From CADEED01 sp035765415 (GTDB taxonomy: Bacteria; Pseudomonadota; Gammaproteobacteria; Steroidobacterales; Steroidobacteraceae), in assembly GCA_035765415.1 (NCBI GenBank), contig DASTXR010000133.1, positions 76,953-140,952 on the forward strand: 64,000 nt of DNA, written 5' to 3'. Both the position numbers and the translations under genes were made by a program. Of the stretch, positions 23,928-33,347 are shown in pieces. Numbering within the stretch: position 1 is the stretch's first letter; each line of letters starts with the position of its first letter. The notes under the pieces are model-generated. The model saw only the letters and a program-made list of their open reading frames with translations, was not told where the DNA came from and ran no database searches.

Positions 23928-24064
23928 TGGGATTCCCGTCATTGCCCGTTATTGGGCCTGCAAAAAAGACCGCGCATGATACCCACCCGGGCAGACCCCC
24001 GCCATACGAAACACTCGCGGCCGACCATGAACGCACGCCGCCGGGGACCCCACAGGACGGGTGG

Positions 24065-24070
24065 TAAACT
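24065..24070 (+). promoter_or_regulatory. Putative -10 box of the FimX-like gene
   Basis: TAAACT followed by the GC-rich CGCCCCGC. A start near 24077 would leave about 50 bases of leader before the TTG at 24128. The rest of the 200-base efp/fimX gap shows no further clear site. Confidence 0.35.
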
Positions 24071-24127
24071 CGCCCCGCTTGTTTGAACCTCGCCCGCACG
24101 CTTGGGCAGAACCTCCCGGGAGTCAAT

Positions 24128-26194
24128 TTGACGGACAATTCCGCCGTTCCGCTCATCGTTTTTTCACCGCAGCGTGAGCCTTCCGAATTCATCAACAGCC
24201 TGATGCGCAAGGCCGGTGAGCCGGTGCACTGCACCTGGATACCCGCGGTGCGCGACCTCGGCGAGGCACTCGAACAGCTCAATCCCGAACTCCTGGTGTG
24301 CGCCTACGTCTCCGAGACCGACGCCAGGCAGGCGGCAACCGTGCGCGATCAGCTCGCGCCCCAGGTCCCGATGATCCTGGTTCGCCCGCAGATATCCGAA
24401 GGCGATATCGCCGTCGGCATGCGCATGGGCGCTCGCGACGTCGTGTCGCTGTCGGCCACCGACCGCGTTCAGGCCGTGGTCTCGCGCGAACTTCGTTCCT
24501 TCAGGCTCGAGCGCGCCTTGAACACCACGTTGCAGTCGGCGAGCGATTACCGGCGCCAGTTGCAATCGGTACTGCAACGCTCCAACGACGCCATCCTGCA
24601 GGTACAGGAAGGCATCGTCGTCGATGCCAATCAGACGTGGCTCGAGCTGTTCGGATATGCGGACGCGGGCGCGGTCGTCGGCCAGCCGCTCATGGACCTG
24701 TTCGACGATCGTTCGCACGCCGCGCTCAAAGGTGCACTCGTGGCCTGCGGCCAGGGCAAGTGGACCGATCATCCGTTGAAGGTGACGGCTTTGCTCGGCG
24801 ACAGCACGCAGCTTCAGCTCGACCTGGTGCTGACGCCGGGAGAGTTCGACAACGAACCTTGCGTGCGCATCATGGTGCCCGCGCGCAAGCGCGACGATCG
24901 CCAGCTGACGACGGATCTCAACGATGCCGTGAAGCGCGATGCGACCACCGGGCTGCTGCTGCGGCGGCCGCTGCTCGATGCGGTCGGCGCTCGCATCGGC
25001 ACGCCGCCGGCCGGCGGCGTGCGATTCATGGCGCTGGTCCGGCCCGACAAGTTCGCCGAGCTGGAGAAGGACGTGGGCGTGCGCGCCAGCGAACAGCTGT
25101 TGAGTGAATACGCGGCGACGCTCAAATCACACCTGGGTCCCAATGACATCGCGGGCAGGTTCTCCGGCGTGTCGTTCCTCGCGCTGCTCGAACGCGGCAA
25201 TACCCACGACGTGGAAGCGTGGGCGGAGCAGGTTCTGCAGCGCTTCAGCGAAAACGTGTCGACCATCGGGCAGAAGTCGCTGCACTCGAGCTGCACCATC
25301 GGGCTCACCACCGTGCCGACCTCCGGCTCGAACGTCGACGCCGTGGTCGCCGACGTGATCGAAGCCGTGCGTCGCGGGCGCGGCCAGGGCGGCAACCAGA
25401 TCTTCCATCTCGACAAGGCCGACACCGACACGCGCGTGCAGGCGTACGACAAGATCTGGGTCAAACACATCAAGTCCGCGCTGATGGAGAATCGCTTCCG
25501 CCTCGTGCAGCAGCCGGTGGCCAGCCTGCAGGGCGACGATCCGAACATGTTCGACGTGCTGGTGCGCATGCTCGATCACCAGGGCAAGGAAGTGCTGCCC
25601 GCCGAATTCATGGCGGCCGCGGAGCGTAATGACCTCCTGAAGAACATCGACCGCTGGGTGGTCGGCGCATCGCTGTCGTTCGCCGCGAAGATGAAGCCCG
25701 GCGCGCTGTTCGTGCGCCTGTCGCGCGACAGCGTGCTCGACACCGGATTCACCGAGTGGCTCAAGACCCAGCTTGCGGCGGGCGCTCACCATCCCGAGCG
25801 CATCTGCTTCCAGATCACCGAGAGCATCTTCGAGCAGTACATGAACGCCGCGGTGGCGCAGCTCGGCGCCCTCAAGAAGATGGGATTCCGGCTCGCGCTC
25901 GAGCGCTTCGGCTCCGGCCGCGACCCGGTCAAACTACTGACCTCGGTGCCGCTCGATTTCATCAAGATAGACGGCGCGCTGGTGCAGGACCTCGCCGGCA
26001 ATTTCGAGACCCAGGCCATGGTCAAGAAACTCGTCGAACATGCCGGCAAACTCAAGATAGAAACCATTGCCGAGCGCGTCGAGGATGCCAACACCATGGC
26101 GGTGCTCTGGCAGCTCGGCGTGCAGTTCATCCAGGGCTACTTCGTCAACGCCCCGGAGGAAGTGGTGATCACCGACGGCCAGGGCCGCCGCTGA
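24128..26194 (+). CDS. FimX-like receiver-PAS-GGDEF-EAL protein with degenerate sites
   Basis: Four domains in order: a receiver-like domain (about 1-120) without a convincing phospho-Asp, a PAS domain (about 140-250, ILQVQEGIVVDANQTWLELFGYAD), a GGDEF domain in which the active loop has become FSGVSFLALL, and an EAL domain whose signature reads QPVASL. Both cyclase and phosphodiesterase sites look lost, as in FimX, which binds c-di-GMP as an effector for type IV pili. The start is TTG at 24128, preceded at 5 bases by GGGAG; an upstream TTG at 24083 lacks such a site. Length 688. FimV in the same region supports a pilus role. Confidence 0.88.
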   Translation: MTDNSAVPLIVFSPQREPSEFINSLMRKAGEPVHCTWIPAVRDLGEALEQLNPELLVCAYVSETDARQAATVRDQLAPQVPMILVRPQISEGDIAVGMRMGARDVVSLSATDRVQAVVSRELRSFRLERALNTTLQSASDYRRQLQSVLQRSNDAILQVQEGIVVDANQTWLELFGYADAGAVVGQPLMDLFDDRSHAALKGALVACGQGKWTDHPLKVTALLGDSTQLQLDLVLTPGEFDNEPCVRIMVPARKRDDRQLTTDLNDAVKRDATTGLLLRRPLLDAVGARIGTPPAGGVRFMALVRPDKFAELEKDVGVRASEQLLSEYAATLKSHLGPNDIAGRFSGVSFLALLERGNTHDVEAWAEQVLQRFSENVSTIGQKSLHSSCTIGLTTVPTSGSNVDAVVADVIEAVRRGRGQGGNQIFHLDKADTDTRVQAYDKIWVKHIKSALMENRFRLVQQPVASLQGDDPNMFDVLVRMLDHQGKEVLPAEFMAAAERNDLLKNIDRWVVGASLSFAAKMKPGALFVRLSRDSVLDTGFTEWLKTQLAAGAHHPERICFQITESIFEQYMNAAVAQLGALKKMGFRLALERFGSGRDPVKLLTSVPLDFIKIDGALVQDLAGNFETQAMVKKLVEHAGKLKIETIAERVEDANTMAVLWQLGVQFIQGYFVNAPEEVVITDGQGRR

Positions 26195-26201
26195 CCCGCC
26201 C

Positions 26202-27212
26202 TCACTTCGGTCCCGCCTCGTTCGAGTAGATAGCCGTGGTCGCGGCGGCGGCGCTGGTCACCCAACCGCGGTACATGCCGCTCGAATTCATCGCGAACGC
26301 GATCTTGCCGTTGCCGTCCATCGCGATCACGCCGCCATCGCCGCCGATGGAGCCGATGTCGGCGATCGTGGCCGACGCGGCCACCTGCACGCTGTCACCG
26401 CGCCAGGCGATGCGATCGCAGAGCTGTCGCGCCGCGCTCGCGCGTATGAAGAATTCCCCGGAGCCCGTGGCCGACACGGCGCAATTGCCATCCGCCGCGT
26501 AGGTGCCCGCGCCCACGACCGGTGAATCGCCAACCCTGCCCCAGCGTTTGCCGGTCATGCCGCCCGTGGAGGTTCCCGCGGCCACATGGCCGTTCATGTC
26601 GCGCGCCACCGCGCCCACCGTGCCGCGCGAATGTGTGGGATCGAGCAGCTTCGCGTTGTCGCGCCGCCAGTCGAGCAACTGCTGCCAGCGCTGCTCCGTG
26701 CGGAAGTATCCGGGCTCGACCTGCTCGAGTCCCTGCTCGACGGAAAACTGGTCGGCGCCTTCACGCGCCAGCATGACGTGGCGCGATTTCTCCATCACCG
26801 CGCGCGCGAGGCTGATGGGGTTGCGAGTTCGGGTCACGCCCGCCACCGCCCCTGCCTTGCGCGTCGCGCCATCCATGATCGACGCGTCGAGCTCGTTGCG
26901 TCCGTCGGCGGTGAACACCGCGCCGCGTCCCGCATTGAACAGCGGATCGTCCTCGAGCACGCGGATCGCCGCTTCCACGGCATCGAGACTCGACCCGCCT
27001 CGTTTCAGGACCCTGGACCCCGCGTCCATGGCCGCGAGCATCGCCGCGCGATAGGCCCGTTCCTTCTCGGGCGAGAGGTCGCCGCGTTCGATGACACCGG
27101 CGCCGCCGTGAATGGCCAGCGACCAGGTCCGGGCCGCGACGTCCTGCGCAGGTATTGCCGGCGCGAACAGCGAACCGGTGAGCAGAAGCACCACAACATG
27201 AATTCGGGCCAT
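26202..27212 (-). CDS. Secreted isoaspartyl peptidase/L-asparaginase (plant-type Ntn hydrolase)
   Basis: A 336-residue precursor with an N-terminal signal sequence ending near PAIPAQ. IHGGAGVIE, FNAGRGAVFT, DASIMDG and the autocleavage site SRGTVGAVA, where the Thr becomes the N-terminal nucleophile, define the family. GGMTGKRWGRVGDSPVVGAG and ATGSGEFFI are substrate-site motifs. It degrades isoaspartyl dipeptides and asparagine, here probably in the periplasm. It converges on the FimX-like gene with a 7-base gap. Confidence 0.93.
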   Translation of the reverse strand: MARIHVVVLLLTGSLFAPAIPAQDVAARTWSLAIHGGAGVIERGDLSPEKERAYRAAMLAAMDAGSRVLKRGGSSLDAVEAAIRVLEDDPLFNAGRGAVFTADGRNELDASIMDGATRKAGAVAGVTRTRNPISLARAVMEKSRHVMLAREGADQFSVEQGLEQVEPGYFRTEQRWQQLLDWRRDNAKLLDPTHSRGTVGAVARDMNGHVAAGTSTGGMTGKRWGRVGDSPVVGAGTYAADGNCAVSATGSGEFFIRASAARQLCDRIAWRGDSVQVAASATIADIGSIGGDGGVIAMDGNGKIAFAMNSSGMYRGWVTSAAAATTAIYSNEAGPK

Positions 27213-27289
27213 GGCTGAAGATCCCGTGCGCGCCGCGGTGGCGCCGCGCGATTATGCGCGCGAGGTCGACGCCGCGTCGCCGCCCCTTC

Positions 27290-27295
27290 TAGAAT
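27290..27295 (+). promoter_or_regulatory. Putative -10 box of the LysE-family gene
   Basis: TAGAAT then CGCACCGGG, 34 bases before the ATG. It lies in the 117-base divergent gap to the isoaspartyl peptidase gene. No clear -35 is visible. Confidence 0.4.
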
Positions 27296-27329
27296 CGCAC
27301 CGGGAAACGGTACGCACTCAGGGTGAACC

Positions 27330-27944
27330 ATGACGATCTACGGACTTCTCACGTTCTGTGCGGTGTATGCGCTCGCAGTGGCCGCGCCCGGGCCGGGCAT
27401 CGCGGCGATCGTCGCGCGCGGGCTCGCGCATGGCATGAAGGGCGTGCCGTCGTTCATCGCCGGGTTCGTGATCGGCGATCTCGTCTGGTTTGCGATTGCG
27501 GCGACGGGCCTCGCGGCCCTGGCCAGGACCGCGGCGACGCTGTTCGTGGCCATCAAGTGGGCCGGCGTCGCCTATCTACTGTACCTGGCGTACAAGCTGT
27601 GGACCTCGCCAACCGGCCAGGTCGCGGTTGACCGCACCGATGAAAAGCAGCATGGCTGGCGCGCCTTCCTCGCGAGCCTGATGCTCACGCTCGCCAATCC
27701 CAAGGCCATCCTGTTCTTCCTGGCGCTGCTGCCCACCGTCGTCGACCTCGCGTCGATGAACGCCGTGCGCTTCCTGCAGATTTCCGCGGCCATCGTCATC
27801 GTTCAGCCACTGGTGCTCGGCGCCTATGCATTCCTGGCGGCGCGGGCGCGTGAGCTCTTCACCACGCCGACAGCGGTGCGCCGATTGAATCGCACCTCGG
27901 GCGCAGCGATGGCAGGCGCCGCCGTGGTGATCGCCACTCGTTGA
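27330..27944 (+). CDS. LysE/RhtB family amino-acid exporter
   Basis: A 204-residue integral membrane protein with about six helices. AAPGPGIAAIVARGLAHG near the N-terminus is the LysE/RhtB signature, and LANPKAILFFLALLP is the second conserved helix start. Such proteins export lysine, homoserine, threonine or related amino acids; the substrate cannot be read from sequence. It is divergent from the isoaspartyl peptidase and converges on parC. Confidence 0.9.
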   Translation: MTIYGLLTFCAVYALAVAAPGPGIAAIVARGLAHGMKGVPSFIAGFVIGDLVWFAIAATGLAALARTAATLFVAIKWAGVAYLLYLAYKLWTSPTGQVAVDRTDEKQHGWRAFLASLMLTLANPKAILFFLALLPTVVDLASMNAVRFLQISAAIVIVQPLVLGAYAFLAARARELFTTPTAVRRLNRTSGAAMAGAAVVIATR

Positions 27945-27969
27945 AGCGCGGCTGCGCAGACCGACGCGG

Positions 27970-30207
27970 CTATTCGATTTCCAGCACGTCCACGCTGCGC
28001 CAGCCCCGCGGCAGCACCGAGCCGCGCTGCGCTCGCTGGCCGCGGTAGTCCTTGAGGTCCTTCCACTCGATGGTCATCTTGCGCTCACCGGAGCGCACCA
28101 CGAGCGACCTGTCTTTCGGGACCACGGTCATGCCGGTGAGGAAGTCCTCACGCGATTCGAACTTCTTCGTCGGAATGTCGAACAGCTTGTTGCCCTTGCC
28201 TCTCGGGAGCTCGGGCACGTCCTTCACCGGGAACACGAGCAGCTTGCCGCCTTCCGATGTGACCGCGACCAGCGCGTCGTCGCCCGGCACCGGCGCCGGC
28301 GGCAGCACGAGTGCACCGTCCGGAATGTTGAGCAGCGTCTTGCCCGCCTTCTTGCTCGCGTAGGCCTCTTTCAGGCGCACGGTGAAACCGTAACCGGCAT
28401 CACTCGCGACCAGCCAGAGATCTTCGGGTTCACCGATCATCACGCCGCGCCACTTCGCGCCATCGGGCGGATCGACACGTGACGACAGCGGCTCGCCGAG
28501 GCCGCGTGCGGATGGCAGCGAATGCGCGACCAGGCTGTAGGCACGGCCGGTCGAATCGAGGAACACCGCCTGCTGCACGCTGCGGCCCCTGGCGGCGTGC
28601 TGGTATTCGTCGCCCGCCTTGTAGGTGAGCGAACGCGCGTCGATCTCGTGGCCCTTGGCAGAGCGCACGAAGCCACCCTTCGACAGCACGATGGTGGCCG
28701 GCTCATTGGCAACGAGCTCGGATTCGTCGATGGCCTGCGCGGCCTCGCGCTCGACGATCTTGGTGCGGCGGTTGTCGCCGTATTTCTCGGCGTCCGCCTC
28801 GATCTCGCTGGCGATGAGCTTCTTGAGTTTCGCTTTCGACTTGAGAATGCCTTCGAGCTCCTCGCGCTCCTCCGCGAGCTTCTTCTGCTCGTCGCGGATC
28901 TTCATCTCTTCGAGCTTGGCGAGATGGCGCAGCTTGGTCTCGAGGATCGCTTCAGCCTGCAGCTCGCTGAGCTTGAACCGCTTCATGAGCACGGGCTTGG
29001 GCTCATCTTCACGACGGATGATCCGGATCACCTCGTCCAGGTTCAGATAGGCGGCGAGCAGGCCATCGAGGATGTGCAGCCGCGCGGCCACCTTGTCGAG
29101 CCGGAACTGCAATCGGCGAGTGACGGTGGTGGTGCGGAAGACCAGCCACTCGTTGAGCAGGTCGCGAAGGCCCATGACCTTCGGCTTGCCCTCGAGCGTG
29201 ATCACGTTGATGTTCACGCGATAGTTGCGTTCGAGGTCGGTGGTCGCGAACAGGTGCGCCATGAGCTGCGCGACATCCGCGCGCTTCTTCGGCTCGATGA
29301 CGATGCGGATGCGCTCTTCGTGATCCGATTCGTCGCGGATGTCGTCGACCATCGGCAGCTTCTTCTCGCGCATCTGCGCGGCGATCTGCTCGATGATCTT
29401 GTTGCCCGACACCTGGTAAGGCAGCTCGGAGATGACGATCACGTCGTCTTCTTCCTTGTACACCGCGCGCGCCTTGAAGCTGCCGATGCCCGTGTTGTAG
29501 ATGTCGAGCAGCTCGGAACGCGGCGAGACGATTTCTCCGCCCGTGGGCAGGTCCGGCCCCTTCACGTATTTCATGAGCGTACGCGTCATCGCGTCCGGCT
29601 CATCGAGGAGGTGGATGCACGCCTGCGCGATTTCGCGAAGGTTGTGCGGCGGAATGTCGGTGGACATGCCGACGGCGATGCCCTGCGTGCCATTGAGCAG
29701 CACGTTGGGCAGGCGCGCCGGAAGGAACGCGGGCTCTTCGAGCGTGCCGTCGAAGTTGGGCTGCCAGTCCACGGTGCCGTCCGACAGCTCGGACAGCAGC
29801 ACCTCGGCATACCGCGTGAGCTTCGACTCCGTGTAGCGCATCGCCGCGAACGACTTCGGATCGTCGGGCGAGCCCCAGTTGCCCTGGCCGTCGACGATGG
29901 GATAGCGGTAGCTGAAGTCCTGCGCCATGAGCACCATGGCTTCGTAGCAGGCCGAGTCGCCATGCGGATGGAACTTGCCTATGACGTCGCCGACGGTGCG
30001 CGCACTCTTCTTGTGTTTCTGCCCGGACGAGAGCCCGAGCTCGCTCATCGCGTAGATGATGCGCCGCTGCACGGGTTTCAGTCCGTCCGACAACGACGGC
30101 AAAGCGCGGTCGAGGATCACGTACATCGAGTAGTCGAGGTACGCCTTCTCCGTGAAGATGCGCAGAGGTTGTTTCTCCACGCCTTCGAAATTCAGTTCGT
30201 CTTGCAT
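27970..30207 (-). CDS. parC: DNA topoisomerase IV subunit A
   Basis: A 745-residue type II topoisomerase subunit for chromosome decatenation. The catalytic tyrosine is Tyr125 in AAMRYTESKL. The quinolone region reads HPHGDSACYEAM with Ser85 and Glu89, equivalent to wild-type Ser80 and Glu84 of E. coli. The C-terminal part is a beta-propeller with weakly conserved blades. Its ATG is one base after the parE stop. Confidence 0.97.
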   Translation of the reverse strand: MQDELNFEGVEKQPLRIFTEKAYLDYSMYVILDRALPSLSDGLKPVQRRIIYAMSELGLSSGQKHKKSARTVGDVIGKFHPHGDSACYEAMVLMAQDFSYRYPIVDGQGNWGSPDDPKSFAAMRYTESKLTRYAEVLLSELSDGTVDWQPNFDGTLEEPAFLPARLPNVLLNGTQGIAVGMSTDIPPHNLREIAQACIHLLDEPDAMTRTLMKYVKGPDLPTGGEIVSPRSELLDIYNTGIGSFKARAVYKEEDDVIVISELPYQVSGNKIIEQIAAQMREKKLPMVDDIRDESDHEERIRIVIEPKKRADVAQLMAHLFATTDLERNYRVNINVITLEGKPKVMGLRDLLNEWLVFRTTTVTRRLQFRLDKVAARLHILDGLLAAYLNLDEVIRIIRREDEPKPVLMKRFKLSELQAEAILETKLRHLAKLEEMKIRDEQKKLAEEREELEGILKSKAKLKKLIASEIEADAEKYGDNRRTKIVEREAAQAIDESELVANEPATIVLSKGGFVRSAKGHEIDARSLTYKAGDEYQHAARGRSVQQAVFLDSTGRAYSLVAHSLPSARGLGEPLSSRVDPPDGAKWRGVMIGEPEDLWLVASDAGYGFTVRLKEAYASKKAGKTLLNIPDGALVLPPAPVPGDDALVAVTSEGGKLLVFPVKDVPELPRGKGNKLFDIPTKKFESREDFLTGMTVVPKDRSLVVRSGERKMTIEWKDLKDYRGQRAQRGSVLPRGWRSVDVLEIE

Positions 30208-30208
30208 T

Positions 30209-32101
30209 TCAGGGAATCACTTCGGCGAGATTGCCTTTTTCCTCTAACCACTCGCGCCGGTCGGAGGCGCGCTTCTTGGCGAGCATCATGTCCATGATGC
30301 TGTCGCTTTCGTCTTTCGCGGAGATGGTGAGCTGCACCAGGCGGCGCGTGCGCGGATCCATCGTGGTCTCGCGCAGCTGCGATGGATTCATCTCGCCCAG
30401 GCCCTTGAAGCGTTGCACGTGCGGCTTCGCGCGGGTCTTGCCGTCGTTTTCGATTTTCTTGAGCAGCGAATCGCGCTCCGCATCGTCGAGCGCGTAGAAG
30501 ATGTTCTTGCCGGCGTCGATGCGGTAGAGCGGCGGCATGGCCACGAATACGTGACCGTTGGCCACCAGCGGCCGGAAATGCCGCAGGAACAGCGCGCACA
30601 GCAGCGTCGCGATGTGCAGCCCGTCGGAGTCGGCGTCCGCCAGGATGCAGATCTTGTGATAACGCAGCCCCGACAGGTCGCTGGTGCCCGGATCGATGCC
30701 CATGGCCACCGAGATGTCGTGCACTTCCTGCGACGAGTTGATCTCGCCCACCGACACTTCCCAGGTGTTCAGGATCTTGCCGCGCAACGGCATGATGGCC
30801 TGCGTCTCGCGATCGCGCGCCTGCTTGGCGGAGCCGCCGGCGGAGTCGCCTTCCACGAGGAACAACTCCGAGTGCTTCGGATCGTTGTTGGTGCAGTCGG
30901 CCAGTTTGCCGGGCAGCGCCGGACCCGCGGTGACACGCTTGCGCTTGACCTGCGAGGCGGCCTTGGTGCGCTCCTGCGCGTTCTCGATGGCGAACTGCGC
31001 GATGCGCTCGCCGGCATCGGGATGCTGGTTGAGCCACAGGGACAGCGAGTCGTGCACGAAACTTTCGGTGAGTGAAGCCGCGTCGCGCGAGGCGAGGCGT
31101 TCCTTCATCTGGCCGGCGAACTGCGGCTCCTGGATCTTGATGGACAACACGAAGCAGCACTTGTCGAAGATGTCTTCGGCGGTGAGCTTGAGGCCGCGCG
31201 GCACCAGGTTGCGGAACTCACAGAACTCGCGCACGGCGCCGGCGATGCCGGAACGCAGGCCGTTCACGTGTGTGCCGCCTTCGGCCGTGGGGATGAGATT
31301 GACGTAGCTTTCACCCATCGCGCGTTCCGCATTCGGCGTCCACACGATGGCGTATTCGACGACGTTGACCTTGGGCTGGTCGTTCTTCGCGAAGATGGGC
31401 TCGGCCGGCAGCGCGTCTTCCTTGCCGATTTCTTCCTTGAGGTAGGCGGCGAGATCACCCGTGAAGAACCACTCGTCCTTTTCCTTGGTGGCCTCGTTCT
31501 CGAAGGTGATCTTGAGGCCGGGGCACAGCACCGCCTTGGCCTTGAGCACGTGCCGCAACGAGGGCACGGAGAACTTGTCGCTGTCGAAGAATTTCGGGTC
31601 GGGCCAGAAGCGAACCGTGGTGCCGGTATTGCGCTGACCGACGCTGCCGACCACTTCGAGCTTCGAGGAGACTTTGCCGTCCTTGAAGCTGATGTTGTAT
31701 TCCTTGCCGTTGCGCTTGATCCAGCACTCGAGCTGCTTCGACAGCGCATTGACCACCGAAACGCCGACGCCGTGCAGACCGCCGGACACTTCGTAGTTCT
31801 TGTCGCTGAATTTTCCGCCGGCGTGCAGGCGCGTGAGGATGAGCTCGACGCCGCTCACTTTTTCCTTGGGGTGAATGTCCACCGGCATGCCACGGCCGTC
31901 GTCGGCCACCGACAAGGAGTTGTCCTTGTGCAGCGTGACGTTGATTTCCCTGGCGTGCCCGCCCAGCGCTTCGTCGACCGAGTTGTCGACGACTTCGTGC
32001 GCGAGATGGTTCGGGCGGGAGGTGTCGGTGTACATGCCCGGACGGCGGCGTACGGGCTCGAGACCGGAAAGAACTTCGATATCGGATGCGGTGTAGGACA
32101 T
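30209..32101 (-). CDS. parE: DNA topoisomerase IV subunit B
   Basis: A 630-residue GHKL ATPase subunit. EVVDNSVDEAL, DDGRGMPVDIHP and GGLHGVGVSVVNALS are the ATP-binding motifs, and the Toprim domain has LVEGDSAGGSAKQARDR, split at the catalytic Glu, and DADSDGLHI. About 55 bases upstream a TAGACT box with the GC-rich GCGCGCC follows the same promoter style as other genes here. Confidence 0.97.
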   Translation of the reverse strand: MSYTASDIEVLSGLEPVRRRPGMYTDTSRPNHLAHEVVDNSVDEALGGHAREINVTLHKDNSLSVADDGRGMPVDIHPKEKVSGVELILTRLHAGGKFSDKNYEVSGGLHGVGVSVVNALSKQLECWIKRNGKEYNISFKDGKVSSKLEVVGSVGQRNTGTTVRFWPDPKFFDSDKFSVPSLRHVLKAKAVLCPGLKITFENEATKEKDEWFFTGDLAAYLKEEIGKEDALPAEPIFAKNDQPKVNVVEYAIVWTPNAERAMGESYVNLIPTAEGGTHVNGLRSGIAGAVREFCEFRNLVPRGLKLTAEDIFDKCCFVLSIKIQEPQFAGQMKERLASRDAASLTESFVHDSLSLWLNQHPDAGERIAQFAIENAQERTKAASQVKRKRVTAGPALPGKLADCTNNDPKHSELFLVEGDSAGGSAKQARDRETQAIMPLRGKILNTWEVSVGEINSSQEVHDISVAMGIDPGTSDLSGLRYHKICILADADSDGLHIATLLCALFLRHFRPLVANGHVFVAMPPLYRIDAGKNIFYALDDAERDSLLKKIENDGKTRAKPHVQRFKGLGEMNPSQLRETTMDPRTRRLVQLTISAKDESDSIMDMMLAKKRASDRREWLEEKGNLAEVIP

Positions 32102-32201
32102 TCTCTGCCGCTGCTGCGAATGATGCGCGCGGCCTCTCGGGCTGCGCGGCGCGCAGTCTACCAGCGAATTCCCGCGCGGGAGAGCCGCGCAACCTTCGGA
32201 T

Positions 32202-32606
32202 TCAGGTCAATTCGGCGCGCAGCCGGCGACCGAGCGGCGTGAACAGCAGCCCGAAGAGCAGCGACGCCAGAGTGATGGCCGGCGCTGCCACCCTGAGGAT
32301 TTTTTCACCGGTGACCGCCGAAACTTCCGGCATCGGTACATTCACCGACACTTCGGTGAAAGACTGCAGCCCGAAGATCAGGACCAGCAACGCCGCGATC
32401 GCCACTCCAATGACGTTGATGACGAACAGCCAGCGCGCCGATGACGGCGGCTTGACGCGCTCCGGTACGGGATTGGTCGCACGCTGCTCCGCGGCTTCGA
32501 TGCGAGCCCAGACCGCGGCGTCGAACCTACGATCCAGTCGCGGCGCCTTCACCTGGTTCGCGAGCGAGCGATCGAGGTTGGCTTCGATTTCGAGTTTGCG
32601 TGTCAT
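32202..32606 (-). CDS. Probable membrane anti-sigma factor
   Basis: A 134-residue protein with a basic cytoplasmic N-terminus (about 1-57) and two membrane spans (about 58-80 and 105-127) around a ~25-residue periplasmic loop. The N-terminal part has the look of an anti-sigma domain (DRRFDAAVWARIEAAEQR), but no zinc HxxxCxxC motif. It overlaps the ECF sigma gene as ATGA, the strongest argument for the role. It resembles no family I can name exactly. Confidence 0.7.
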   Translation of the reverse strand: MTRKLEIEANLDRSLANQVKAPRLDRRFDAAVWARIEAAEQRATNPVPERVKPPSSARWLFVINVIGVAIAALLVLIFGLQSFTEVSVNVPMPEVSAVTGEKILRVAAPAITLASLLFGLLFTPLGRRLRAELT

Positions 32607-33220
32607 GGCTCGTTCTCCATCCCGCCCGCGAGCGCGGCGAGTTTCTTGCGACCGCGGTGAAGCAGCGCCTTGACTGTACCCGTGGGCATCGACAGCAGCT
32701 CGCCCACTTCTTCACAACTGCGATCTTCCAGATAGAAAAGGACCACCACCCGCCGATAGGGTTCCGGCAACTGCTCGAGCAACCTGGCGACGTCGTATTC
32801 GGCGGCGGCCTGCCCGGCCGTCTCCGCGCCGGCATGGCTACGGCCGAAAACCATCGGGTCGCCGTCATCGTCGGCCGCCTCGGCGAAGTCATCCAGGGGC
32901 ACGAGCCGGCGCTCGCGCTCGATGGCGGTGAGGCAGGTGTTGCGGGCAATGGTATAGAGCCAGGTCGAGAGCGCCGCACGGCCGTCGAACTTCGACAACG
33001 CCTGCCAGGCCTTCACGAAAATGGTTTGCGACAGATCTTCGGCCAGCGCCTCGCTGCGCACGATGGACACCGCCAGGTGCATGACCTTTTGACGATAACG
33101 GTCCATGAGGCCTTCGAGCACGGCATGGCGATCCCCACGGCGCAACGCCTCGAGGAGGTCCGCGTCGCGCTCCATGGCCGCTGACATCGCCGGGAGGGGT
33201 GTCGGGGCGCCCGAATTCAT
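32603..33220 (-). CDS. ECF-type RNA polymerase sigma factor
   Basis: Group 4 sigma factor of about 205 residues. Region 2 is seen in DRYRQKVMHLAVSIV and AEDLSQTIFVKAWQ with STWLYTIARNTCL; region 4 is LPEPYRRVVVLFYLEDRSCEEVGELL and MPTGTVKALLHRGRKKL. The frame is open to 33313, but the extra codons lie over the promoter half-sites, so the ATG at 33220 was chosen (33187 is the other option). It forms an operon with the anti-sigma gene. Its promoter mirrors that of the divergent membrane-protein gene, suggesting self-regulation. Confidence 0.9.
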   Translation of the reverse strand: MNSGAPTPLPAMSAAMERDADLLEALRRGDRHAVLEGLMDRYRQKVMHLAVSIVRSEALAEDLSQTIFVKAWQALSKFDGRAALSTWLYTIARNTCLTAIERERRLVPLDDFAEAADDDGDPMVFGRSHAGAETAGQAAAEYDVARLLEQLPEPYRRVVVLFYLEDRSCEEVGELLSMPTGTVKALLHRGRKKLAALAGGMENEP

Positions 33221-33238
33221 GTTTACCGCTGCCTGCAC

Positions 33239-33275
33239 GCCCTTGATACTGCCGAGCGGTATAGCGGGTTGCAGC
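33239..33275 (-). promoter_or_regulatory. Candidate ECF promoter, leftward half
   Basis: GCTGCAACC (33275-33267), 17 bases, then GTATCAAGGGCGT (33249 down to 33237) on the minus strand, 16 bases before the sigma ATG. The same two boxes with the same spacing face the other way at 33281-33319. CAACC resembles ECF -35 cores. Confidence 0.7.
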
Positions 33276-33280
33276 CAGCC

Positions 33281-33317
33281 GCTGCAACCGGATTCCGGCC
33301 TGGCCGGTATCAAGGGC
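33281..33317 (+). promoter_or_regulatory. Candidate ECF promoter, rightward half
   Basis: GCTGCAACC (33281-33289), 17 bases, GTATCAAGGGC (33307-33317), followed by GTACAAACC and the start codon at 33348. The two -35 half-sites form a 23-base perfect inverted repeat with a 5-base centre (33267-33289). Confidence 0.7.
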
Positions 33318-33347
33318 GTACAAACCGCTCAACCGGAGTAATCGATC

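Noticed and set aside
23941..23985. GCCC-N6-GGGC hairpin upstream of efp as a riboswitch or terminator
   Set aside because: Only 4 bp of stem and no T run in the right direction; too weak to support.
28522..30297. 591-codon open frame antisense to parC
   Set aside because: Composition is His/Arg/Val/Leu-biased shadow; parC is unmistakable.
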